Source: a bacterium
GTDB taxonomy: Bacteria; Calditrichota; Calditrichia; RBG-13-44-9; J042
Length of the DNA stretch: 5,917 bases
Direction of reading: 5' to 3'
NCBI GenBank assembly: GCA_015494485.1
Contig: WGBF01000381.1
Span: forward strand, 1-5,917
The position numbers and the translations under genes are program-made. Each line of letters starts with the position of its first letter. Within the stretch, counting starts at the first letter, position 1. Below are positions 1 to 5,895 of this stretch, piece by piece. The notes below the pieces were generated by a model. The model was not told the DNA's origin and ran no database searches. It saw only the letters and a program-made list of their open reading frames with translations.

Positions 1-313
1 CAAAGGCACGAACGGTTAAGCACAGCGCATCCGTGGTTTTTAGCACCTGCAATACCTGAGGATCAATGCCACGGGATTTGGCCGCGTCTTTTTCAATGCC
101 CCCCACTTCAATGTATTCGATGGTGGCGTTCACTTTCTTTTTGGGCTGAAAGATTTCCGTAAGGGCATCCAGCCTGGAATCGGGAACTTTAACCACCCCC
201 CGATGCACTTCAATTTTACCGCCACCCTGTTTGGTTGTCAAATCCTGGCCAGTTAACGTCGAAAACAACGTGGTTTTACCGCTCACTGGTAAACCGACAA
301 TGCCAATTTCCAT
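1..313 (-). CDS. YchF/Obg-like P-loop GTPase/ATPase paralog, N-terminal part (runs off left edge)
   Basis: The first 104 residues are visible; the rest lies left of the window. The start ATG is at 313-311, with an AAAAGGAGA ribosome-binding site at 323-331. The protein opens with MEIGIVGLP followed by a Walker A/G1 loop, VSGKTT (G7 to T15; lysine K13), then GVVKVPDSRLDAL and IFQPKKKVNATIEYIEVGG, which align with the YchF/OLA1 signatures (GVVPVPDPRLD, ATIEFVDIAG). YchF proteins are cytosolic P-loop NTPases of about 360 residues with a C-terminal TGS-like domain, linked to ribosomes and stress responses. Two departures stand out: G1 is GLPVSGKTT rather than GLPNVGKST, and the G3 aspartate of DxxG is replaced by E69 (EVGG, 69-72). 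It is therefore more likely a diverged paralog than the housekeeping ychF, so no symbol is given. It is separated from the upstream gene by a terminator and a 315-base gap, so it probably has its own promoter. Confidence 0.87.
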   Translation of the reverse strand, partial: MEIGIVGLPVSGKTTLFSTLTGQDLTTKQGGGKIEVHRGVVKVPDSRLDALTEIFQPKKKVNATIEYIEVGGIEKDAAKSRGIDPQVLQVLKTTDALCLTVRAF

Positions 314-385
314 ACCTGCAGTTCTCCTTTTCCTTACCGATCCGCGCCCAATTTAATTTTATTTCCATCCCATTCCAAACAGCTT

Positions 386-410
386 CTTTTTGCAAAAAGT
401 AAATGCATTT
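386..410. promoter_or_regulatory. Two adjacent perfect palindromes upstream of the YchF-like gene; possible operator/promoter
   Basis: CTTTTTGCAAAAAG at 386-399 is a perfect 14-base palindrome, and AAATGCATTT at 401-410 is a perfect 10-base palindrome one base away. They lie 73-97 bases upstream of the YchF-like start codon. On the minus strand the centre of the first one, TTGCAA (390-395), could act as a -35 box, with a poor -10 (TGGGAT, 367-372) 17 bases further on. A symmetric site overlapping a possible promoter could be an operator, but AT-rich palindromes of this size also arise by chance, and the promoter match is weak. Confidence 0.25.
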
Positions 411-566
411 CGGCCACTTTTTACCTGAGCAGGATTTAGGGTAGCAACCCGGAAAGGGACACCAATTTTCATCGAAGGGTTCTTCAAACGATGCGGATTA
501 CCAGATAAGCCAGTTTTTGCGGAATTACCAATTTTTGGAGGGAATTTACCTTCCGAAGGGCTTCTG

Positions 567-601
567 AAAAAAAAGCGCGAGCAGTAATGCCCGCGCTTTT
601 T
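567..601 (-). terminator. Rho-independent terminator of the GHL10 gene
   Basis: On the minus strand, starting 28 bases after the stop codon of the large gene, the arm at 601-589 pairs with the arm at 582-570. The stem is 13 positions with one mismatch (580/591) around a strong GCGCG/CGCGC core, and the loop is six bases (583-588). It is followed by eight uridines (574-567, part of which can also pair with the A-tract on the other arm). This is a textbook intrinsic terminator. The opposite strand has only a five-T tail and no gene that would use it. Confidence 0.9.
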
Positions 602-628
602 CCCACCACAATCCTCAAACCAAAGGAG

Positions 629-3493
629 TTACTTTACCAGCACCATCTGGCGCACAAACCGTTGCCCACCCGATTGCAAGATGTAATAATACACACCACT
701 GGCAAGGCCATCGGCCTGGAACGAAACGCGATACGTACCGGGTGCCTGTTCTTCATCAACCAGGGTCCGTATTCGCCGTCCCAGCGCATCGTACACCGTT
801 AATTGTACCCGACTTTTCCGCGGTATGGCATATTCAATGGTGGTAATGCCGTTAAAGGGATTGGGATAATTTTGCTTTAATTGAAATTGAGTGGGAACCA
901 ATTCTTTCGAAAACGCAATGTCCGTTATTTGCCCTTCAAAGAAATCAAACACTTTGCTCATCAGGGCACTGCGTTTGCCTTCCGGGTAAATGGTTTCGAA
1001 AGGAACGGCAATGTATACCAGCTTTCCGGGAACAGAACCACCGGTAAATTTTCCTTCGAAGACAATACCGGCAATGTTGGTACTGGTGGCGTTTTTGTAC
1101 TTCAATATGGAACGGGATCCGCCATACGGCGTCAGGGCATCCGGCCAATCCACGTCAAAGGTCCCGTGTGTTCCGTTATCAAACGAAAAATCCGGTAAAC
1201 CGGCAAAAATGCCGTTGGGGTCCGCCTGGCAGGAGTAATAGGTGCCCTGCCGTCCATCCGGGGCATCCGCCGCATAAATAGCCTTCAGATAATTGCGGTA
1301 AAAACTCCGGTCGGTGGATGACCCCTTTTTATCCAGGTCCCACCCAATTTCCGAACCGCTGACAAACAGATGACCGCCCTGCTTCAGAAATTCTTTCACT
1401 TTTTCCTGTTCTGTACTGCTAAAGGTTTCATCGGCGGTGCTTTCGTCGCCCAGGATCCAGATAACCACATCATAATCCGTTAGCGCAATTTTCCCCTCAA
1501 TCACGCTTTCATTCATCACGTAATCAAATCCGTATCCCCGGTTGGCAATGGCGGGGGCGTAAAATCGGACGTAATCATAGCGCGTATTTGTTCCCCGGTC
1601 AAATCCATTGACCAACAGAACCTGTGTGGCATTGGAGGAGGGCACCACCCCGTAAAGGCGCTTGGTGAGCGGGGTTTCGCCGGCGCTGTTGGCTGCTTTC
1701 AGTTTAAAATAATAGGGTTGCCCTTCCGTCAGGTCATGAACTTCAATAATATTGGTGTAGGCAACCACCGTATCCGTAAAATTCACCCCATCCTGGCTGA
1801 TCAGGGCAATGTACTGGTCGGCATTTTCCACCGGATCACAGAAAATGGTGACATTATTGGCATCCTGCACGGCAGCAATCACGTGTTCCGGTGCCTGAAC
1901 CGGCGGATTCACATAATAGGGAATGGAATCACCGGTTTCCGCATTGGACACATCCGATTCATTCCAATATCGGTCCAGCATGGTGGCAAAATAGGTGTAG
2001 CGGCCTTCCTGCCACTCCTGCCCCCAGTAGGAATCCCGGTAAGTAAAGGCGGTGTCGCTAAACTGCAGGGCAATCAGCTGATCATTGGAAACATCCAGCG
2101 TGGAATCCAGTGAACGATAAATGGCAAACCACCGCGGGCTATCCAGTGTATAAGGGGGTGAAATATGCACATCGTAATTCATGGAATCAATTTTGGTCAG
2201 GCTCAGCGTGGGTGCAGCCGGTATGGTGTCCACCACTAATTTTGTGGGTCGGATTTTTGTCTTCTTCTTAAAAAACGTTTGGGCAGCCGTTTCCCAGTAG
2301 TTGTGTTTTTCCCAGCTGGCATAGCTAAAGAATTGGAAGCCATCAGTCCATTCCACTTCCCGGCTGCTCTCCACAATTCCGGGGTGGTTATCCCACACGT
2401 TATCTTCATCCAGCCGATAGGAGCCCGGTCCAACTGTGTATAAACGTCCGGCCACAATGCCGCCGGTAATCCATTGTTCCCAGCAGGCGGGGCAATTGGC
2501 AGTCAGCATTTGGTAAAACCCGTCCCCCGACGTCCAGTGATAATGCATCGGGGTTAACTGGTCGATGTAGCCTTCATTAAACCACAAGGCCGCATCCTGA
2601 AACACCACGTAATACCCATTCCAGCCGCTCCAGTTGTATTTTCCCAGTGCAGCGGGGGATAATCGCACCCAGGGCTTAACCGCCTGAATGGAATCATGCA
2701 GGGTGCGGACGAATTCCGTAACCGACCAGCGCCGCCAGTCATCCCAGCTATTGAATCCAGCCGGAACTCCACCGGAGGCGGGATGCTCCACATCGTAAAT
2801 GTACCGCTTGCCGCTTTCCGGGGACATCAATTTGTTAAACTGCTCTTCGGTAATCATTCCGTCCATGCGTTTCATCTGTTCAATTTCACTGGCCGGCGCG
2901 GAGGCCATATCGTCATCGGTAAATTCATTCCATCGCACATAATCCAGGTGTAACCCGTCGATGTCGTAATTCCGCACAATTTCCATGGCCACTTTTACCG
3001 TGTATTCCCGCACTGCTTCCAGGCCCGGGGAAACGCATTTGTACTTAGGCATAAACTGGCCATCTTCGTTGGTATTCACCCATTCCGGGTGTTCGTAAGC
3101 CGGGGTTCCCGGATGGGTGGAATAGGTCTGGAAGGTATTAAACCAGGCGTGTAGCTCAAGGCCCCGTTTGTGGGCTTCCTGAATGGCATATTCCAGAGGG
3201 TCAAACCCCGGATAATTGTAATAATTGGAATAATAGCCCCAGGGTTCATAGGAAGAGTTAAAGTACACGGTTCCGCTTTGCCGTACCTGCCACAATACGG
3301 CATTCATGTTTGCAGCTTTTACATTGTCCAGAATGGTTCGAATTCGGTATTTGATTTTGCTGGCACTCCAGCCGGGATTAATGTACTCCCAGGTGATGAC
3401 CCACACGGCCCGGAATTCCTGGTTGTTTCGTTGTGCAAGAGCCGGCATGCTCATGCTGAACGCAAGAATGAACACAAAAAGCCATCGAAACAT
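629..3493 (-). CDS. Secreted multidomain GHL10 (DUF187) glycosyl-hydrolase-like protein with Fn3, GATase-like and C-terminal sorting domains
   Basis: The product has 954 residues. The start ATG (3493-3491) has GGAGG four bases upstream (3498-3502). Residues 1-20 form a signal peptide (hydrophobic core, PALA-Q cleavage). Residues about 26-415 match the glycosyl-hydrolase-like 10 family: FRAVWVITW (27-35), NMNAVLWQVR (62-71), EAHKRGLELHAWFN (106-119) and DGLHLDYVRW (179-188). A family member, E. coli DigH, cleaves peptide-free peptidoglycan glycan; this protein's substrate is unknown. Residues about 425-525 and 533-618 look like fibronectin-type-III modules. Residues about 624-855 resemble a class I glutamine-amidotransferase/ThuA-like fold, with G-S-E-I-G (713-717) where the nucleophile elbow would hold cysteine. 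Residues about 866-954 are an FCB-type C-terminal sorting domain (NYPNPFN, VYDALG, GLASGVYYY), implying export to the cell surface or medium, probably by type IX secretion. It appears monocistronic: a 119-base gap precedes it and a strong terminator follows. The specific substrate and the role of the GATase-like domain are unresolved. Confidence 0.93.
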   Translation of the reverse strand: MFRWLFVFILAFSMSMPALAQRNNQEFRAVWVITWEYINPGWSASKIKYRIRTILDNVKAANMNAVLWQVRQSGTVYFNSSYEPWGYYSNYYNYPGFDPLEYAIQEAHKRGLELHAWFNTFQTYSTHPGTPAYEHPEWVNTNEDGQFMPKYKCVSPGLEAVREYTVKVAMEIVRNYDIDGLHLDYVRWNEFTDDDMASAPASEIEQMKRMDGMITEEQFNKLMSPESGKRYIYDVEHPASGGVPAGFNSWDDWRRWSVTEFVRTLHDSIQAVKPWVRLSPAALGKYNWSGWNGYYVVFQDAALWFNEGYIDQLTPMHYHWTSGDGFYQMLTANCPACWEQWITGGIVAGRLYTVGPGSYRLDEDNVWDNHPGIVESSREVEWTDGFQFFSYASWEKHNYWETAAQTFFKKKTKIRPTKLVVDTIPAAPTLSLTKIDSMNYDVHISPPYTLDSPRWFAIYRSLDSTLDVSNDQLIALQFSDTAFTYRDSYWGQEWQEGRYTYFATMLDRYWNESDVSNAETGDSIPYYVNPPVQAPEHVIAAVQDANNVTIFCDPVENADQYIALISQDGVNFTDTVVAYTNIIEVHDLTEGQPYYFKLKAANSAGETPLTKRLYGVVPSSNATQVLLVNGFDRGTNTRYDYVRFYAPAIANRGYGFDYVMNESVIEGKIALTDYDVVIWILGDESTADETFSSTEQEKVKEFLKQGGHLFVSGSEIGWDLDKKGSSTDRSFYRNYLKAIYAADAPDGRQGTYYSCQADPNGIFAGLPDFSFDNGTHGTFDVDWPDALTPYGGSRSILKYKNATSTNIAGIVFEGKFTGGSVPGKLVYIAVPFETIYPEGKRSALMSKVFDFFEGQITDIAFSKELVPTQFQLKQNYPNPFNGITTIEYAIPRKSRVQLTVYDALGRRIRTLVDEEQAPGTYRVSFQADGLASGVYYYILQSGGQRFVRQMVLVK

Positions 3494-3612
3494 ATTGCCT
3501 CCGTGAATGCAAATCCATTGAAAAGAACATTAGTGTGTGCAATGAAATGTAGGCCGTAATCCAGGGGGAATCTTCTACAATTTTAGTTTTTCATAATACT
3601 TTTTTGGCGGCA

Positions 3613-4128
3613 TTACCCCAGCATGTCCACCGCGATGGCCCCAATAACACTAAACGTTCCAAATACGGACATGGCCTTAAAGTAGGTAAGCATATCCAGA
3701 TGATAATACGCCTGAAGGCCGTAAATATAAATGATAATGAATGTCGAACCGTAGGCAATTAATGCAACGGTAATTAACCGAAGCGGGATACCAATAACAT
3801 TTTGTTCGGCTATATTGCCCAGTCGCGCGCGTCCGATGAAGATGTAACCAAAAAACAGCGTCAGTACAATTAAAAATATGGCCCGCCCCAAACTAATAGA
3901 CGCTGCGAGATGCCAGATTTCATCGGTAAACAGTAAGGGAAACACGAACCCGACGGCTCCCACCAATTGCTGAATTAAGTCATCAATGCCCAGGCGGTCC
4001 AGTGAAGGAAAAAGTTTGGCCCGAATATCGCGAACGTCTTTCTGGATGGCCTCCAGGTCTTCATTCATTTCTTCCACGTCCCGTTCAATATTCTTCAACC
4101 GCTCTTCCTGCTTGTTCATTTCAGCCAT
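3613..4128 (-). CDS. Small coiled-coil integral membrane protein, DUF2391-like
   Basis: The product has 171 residues. The N-terminus (about 4-38) is a charged heptad-like coiled coil (KQEERLKNIERDVEEMNEDL). It is followed by a short linker with GIDDLIQQLVGAVGFVFPLLFTDEIW and about four membrane-spanning segments (about 50-68, 79-98, 113-138 and 147-169). The arrangement of coiled coil, then LIQQxVGA, then a T(D/E)E(I/V)W-like motif, then several helices recalls the uncharacterised DUF2391 membrane family; this assignment is from memory of the family. No catalytic motif is visible. The start overlaps the end of ytxJ by eight bases (ATGGCTGA), and its Shine-Dalgarno GGAGG (4138-4142) lies inside the ytxJ coding sequence, so translation is probably coupled. 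It is presumably in the inner membrane, with the coiled coil available for a partner. No terminator hairpin is seen after its stop. Confidence 0.8.
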   Translation of the reverse strand: MAEMNKQEERLKNIERDVEEMNEDLEAIQKDVRDIRAKLFPSLDRLGIDDLIQQLVGAVGFVFPLLFTDEIWHLAASISLGRAIFLIVLTLFFGYIFIGRARLGNIAEQNVIGIPLRLITVALIAYGSTFIIIYIYGLQAYYHLDMLTYFKAMSVFGTFSVIGAIAVDMLG

Positions 4129-4489
4129 TGGAACGATCCTCCACCTGTAATTTTTGCTGCGCCATCTTCAGTGCCGCGACAAGATTTTCTTCCTCAATAT
4201 TCCAGTGGGAAGCGTGCCAGACTACCGAACCGCGGGCAAATGCCAGGACCTGCGGCGATTGATGCCGAACGCCAGTTATTTCCGCAATGTAGTTCGATAA
4301 CGGGCGCTGTTCGATTACATCAATTTTGGCATACGGGATGTCCGGGTGTTCCCGTACAAAGAATAAAAATGTTTCCCATTTCAAATACGAAATGGAGCAA
4401 TACGGTGAGTATTTAAAGATAAACACCGGTTTTTCGTGACTGCGCTGAATGAATTTATCCACGTCTTCCGTTGTGTGTAACCGAACCAT
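4121..4489 (-). CDS. ytxJ: YtxJ-family monothiol bacilliredoxin (thioredoxin-fold)
   Basis: The product has 122 residues, close to the usual size of about 110 for YtxJ. Members are thioredoxin-fold proteins with a single active-site cysteine and are thought to remove bacillithiol from oxidised proteins in the cytoplasm. Visible markers: PVFIFKYSPYCSIS (21-34), where C31 is the likely redox cysteine (B. subtilis-type proteins have TCPIS, here YCSIS); AKIDVIEQRPLSNYIAE (54-70); GVRHQSPQVL (73-82), with P79 as the expected cis-proline next to the active site; and VVWHASHWNI (89-98). There is no signal peptide. The start ATG at 4489-4487 follows AAAAGGGAGA (4492-4501). It is the first gene of a pair with the overlapping membrane protein, behind a candidate promoter at 4512-4540. 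Its presence suggests that the host makes bacillithiol or a close analogue, which cannot be confirmed here. The CSIS variant leaves partner-thiol specificity open. Confidence 0.88.
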   Translation of the reverse strand: MVRLHTTEDVDKFIQRSHEKPVFIFKYSPYCSISYLKWETFLFFVREHPDIPYAKIDVIEQRPLSNYIAEITGVRHQSPQVLAFARGSVVWHASHWNIEEENLVAALKMAQQKLQVEDRSNG

Positions 4490-4511
4490 GTTCTCCCTTT
4501 TATTTTGCCGG

Positions 4512-4540
4512 AAACTAACTGAAACGGGTGTTCATTGCAA
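4512..4540 (-). promoter_or_regulatory. Candidate sigma-70-type promoter for ytxJ and the DUF2391-like gene
   Basis: Reading the minus strand, TTGCAA (4540-4535) is a fair -35 box, then 17 bases, then TAGTTT (4517-4512), which keeps the important TA...T positions of a -10 box. Transcription would begin around 4505 and give a short leader of about 16 bases containing the ytxJ ribosome-binding site. Supporting context: a 124-base gap separates ytxJ from the amidohydrolase gene. FCB bacteria often use different promoter consensus sequences, so confidence is limited. Confidence 0.4.
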
Positions 4541-4613
4541 GCAAAAAGGCGTTCCCCTCCCCCGTTTTTGTGCACCCGTGAAATTCAGTACAGTGCTCTG
4601 CCGACCGTTTTTC

Positions 4614-5819
4614 CTACTGCAGCACTTCCTGCTGAAGAAACGGCAATACGGTCAGGAAAAACCGCAACCCCACTTCAATAACCTCCGGGGGTGCATCAAA
4701 ATACTGGGTGTGAAGGCCGGGCTGATCGTCCCGTGTTTGAATACCCAGCCGCACCAGCGCTGAAGGCACCTGCTGGGCATAAAAGCCAAAATCGTCACCG
4801 CCGGGCGAGCGGTAATTGTCAATTACATGAAACTGGTCGGGGGTTTCCCGCTGAATGATTTCCCGTAACGCGCGAATAAGGCGGGGATTATTGTGAACCG
4901 GTGGCGCCCCTTCTTTTTTAATAAAGCGAATCATAATGTGATTTTCGCTTTCCAGCTCCTGCAGTAAATTGCGGAATCGCATATAAAACCGGTTCTTTGC
5001 CTGGGTACTGGTTAACCGCAACGTACCGGTTAACCGCAGTTTTTTGGGAATGATGTTGTACCCTTCCTTGGCCTCTATTTCCGTAAACGTCAGCATTATG
5101 GGAAACTTCATCCAGTCAAATTCCCGGTAAATAATGCCATAGCTATCCTGAATGAGCCGGCTGGCCAGCCAGATAAGGTCCGCTGTTTCAGACGGGCGGG
5201 AAGAATGCCCACCGGGGCCTTCGAACAGCAAATCCAGTTGAATGCTTTGCATGTTTACCCAGCCGGGGGTTAATGAAATCGTGCCCAGCGGAATGCGCGG
5301 GTCCACATGCATCCCCAGAGCAAATGCCACATCTTTTAACACACCGGCTTCAATCATTTTGGGAGCACCGGCGGGAATGGGTTCCTCTGCCGGCTGGAAG
5401 AGCACCCGAAGGTTCAGCGGCAGGCGGATGCCACCCGTTTGCACTGCCGCAGTAACGCCGGCGGCAACAGCGGTGTGAACATCGTGCCCGCAGGCGTGGC
5501 ATACCCCGGGATTCTGGCTTTTGTAGGGAACCTCCTTGGCATCCTGAATGGGCAGCGCGTCAATATCCCCACGCAGTAATACAAATGGCGCCCCTTCCTG
5601 AAAGACAAAATCAACCCAGCCGCCCGTTTCCGTGGGTTGATGAAAGCGGGTAATGCCAAAGGATTCCAGAAAGCGGCGAATGCGCCGGGTGGTTTCCACT
5701 TCCTGCCAGCTCAATTCCGGGTGCTGGTGCAGTTCCTGCCGAAATTCCACTACCTTGCTTAGAATATTTTCAAACTGCTCCTGAAACGCTTGCAATGCTT
5801 CGGGAAAGGTCCGTTTCAT
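4614..5819 (-). CDS. M20-family (M20D) metal-dependent amidohydrolase / carboxypeptidase
   Basis: The product has 401 residues, full length for hippurate hydrolase/IAA-amino-acid hydrolase-type enzymes, which hydrolyse N-acyl amino acids in the cytoplasm using a two-metal centre. Landmarks: RQELHQHPELSWQE (27-40); LLRGDIDALP (81-90); CHACGHDVH (107-115), with metal ligands C110 and H112; FQPAEEP (141-147), with E145/E146; GMHVDP (169-174), with H171; and LHTQYF (369-374), with H370. Residues about 189-300, including GPGGHSSRP, form the lid/dimerisation domain. The start ATG (5819-5817) has a GAGG ribosome-binding site at 5825-5828; the stop is TAG at 4616-4614. The C-terminal PGGDDFGFY (339-347) replaces the usual S/A-E-D-F with D-D-F. 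No signal peptide is present. The substrate cannot be told from the sequence: N-acetyl amino acid, hippurate-like and dipeptide substrates are all possible. It is probably its own transcription unit. Confidence 0.93.
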   Translation of the reverse strand: MKRTFPEALQAFQEQFENILSKVVEFRQELHQHPELSWQEVETTRRIRRFLESFGITRFHQPTETGGWVDFVFQEGAPFVLLRGDIDALPIQDAKEVPYKSQNPGVCHACGHDVHTAVAAGVTAAVQTGGIRLPLNLRVLFQPAEEPIPAGAPKMIEAGVLKDVAFALGMHVDPRIPLGTISLTPGWVNMQSIQLDLLFEGPGGHSSRPSETADLIWLASRLIQDSYGIIYREFDWMKFPIMLTFTEIEAKEGYNIIPKKLRLTGTLRLTSTQAKNRFYMRFRNLLQELESENHIMIRFIKKEGAPPVHNNPRLIRALREIIQRETPDQFHVIDNYRSPGGDDFGFYAQQVPSALVRLGIQTRDDQPGLHTQYFDAPPEVIEVGLRFFLTVLPFLQQEVLQ

Positions 5820-5864
5820 ACGTGCCTCATTTTTATTTTCCTGAAAATTAATTCACCCTGGGGT

Positions 5865-5895
5865 AAAATGAAACTGCCGGTTTGTTTTTCCGGCA
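5865..5895 (-). terminator. Possible intrinsic terminator of a gene lying beyond the right edge
   Basis: A perfect 6-base inverted repeat TGCCGG/CCGGCA (5875-5880 and 5890-5895) encloses a 9-base loop. On the minus strand it is preceded by an A-rich stretch and followed by a U-rich but interrupted tail (GTTTCATTTT, 5874-5865). No plus-strand gene precedes it in the window, so if it is real it most likely ends a minus-strand gene entering from the right; a TGA at 5908-5906 is a possible stop for it. The plus-strand tail (ttcttttt, 5896-5903) is in fact the better T-tract, so the direction is uncertain. Confidence 0.45.

Larger units (their letters stand above)
314..628. other. 315-base intergenic region with short repeats, palindromes and an unexplained open frame
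   Basis: There is no gene here with a credible start. Seen directly: the terminator of the upstream gene (567-601); imperfect direct repeats at 473-488 and 554-569 (cgaaggg core), at 492-503 and 518-530 (tgcggattacca and tgcggaattacca), and at 461-469 and 527-535 (accaatttt); a GGGT-AGCA-ACCC mini-hairpin at 439-450; and two adjacent palindromes at 386-410. On the minus strand the frame that follows the TAA of the large gene (629-631) stays open for 89 codons to the TAA at 359-361. Its only ATG-initiated part is 37 codons long (472-359) and lacks a Shine-Dalgarno sequence. The region must also contain the promoter and leader of the GTPase-like gene. Possible explanations are a dispersed repeat element, a degenerate coding remnant or chance. 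Confidence 0.6.

Noticed and set aside
359..472. 37-codon minus-strand ORF starting at ATG 472-470 in the intergenic region
   Set aside because: There is no Shine-Dalgarno, no known family and it is very short; it is kept only as part of the open-frame finding, not called as a gene.
314..628. tRNA, riboswitch or CRISPR array in the largest intergenic region
   Set aside because: There is no cloverleaf or T-loop signature, no riboswitch core that I recognise, and the direct repeats are too short, imperfect and irregularly spaced for CRISPR.
1718..2113. 131-codon plus-strand open frame inside the GHL10 gene
   Set aside because: It is entirely antisense to a well-supported coding region and its sequence matches no family I recognise.
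3170..3559. 129-codon plus-strand open frame opposite the 5' end of the GHL10 gene
   Set aside because: It lies almost wholly antisense to a gene with a strong family match and has no recognisable domain; it is a shadow frame.
3494..3612. Promoter or terminator in the 119-base gap before the GHL10 gene
   Set aside because: Several TTG-containing candidates were tried (for example TTGCAC and TTGTAG), but none has a good -10 at proper spacing, and no stem-loop with a T-tract follows the DUF2391-like stop.
4551..4566. G-rich tract on the minus strand (GGGGGAGGGG) as a G-quadruplex
   Set aside because: Only three G-runs of three or more occur close together, counting the GGG at 4575-4577; four separate runs are needed.
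4524..4579. ACGGGTG/CACCCGT inverted repeat and a CAAAAA...TTTTTG pairing after the amidohydrolase stop, as a terminator
   Set aside because: The 7-base arms are 42 bases apart, the inner pairing is six mostly A-T pairs with mismatches, and no proper U-tract follows a stable stem.
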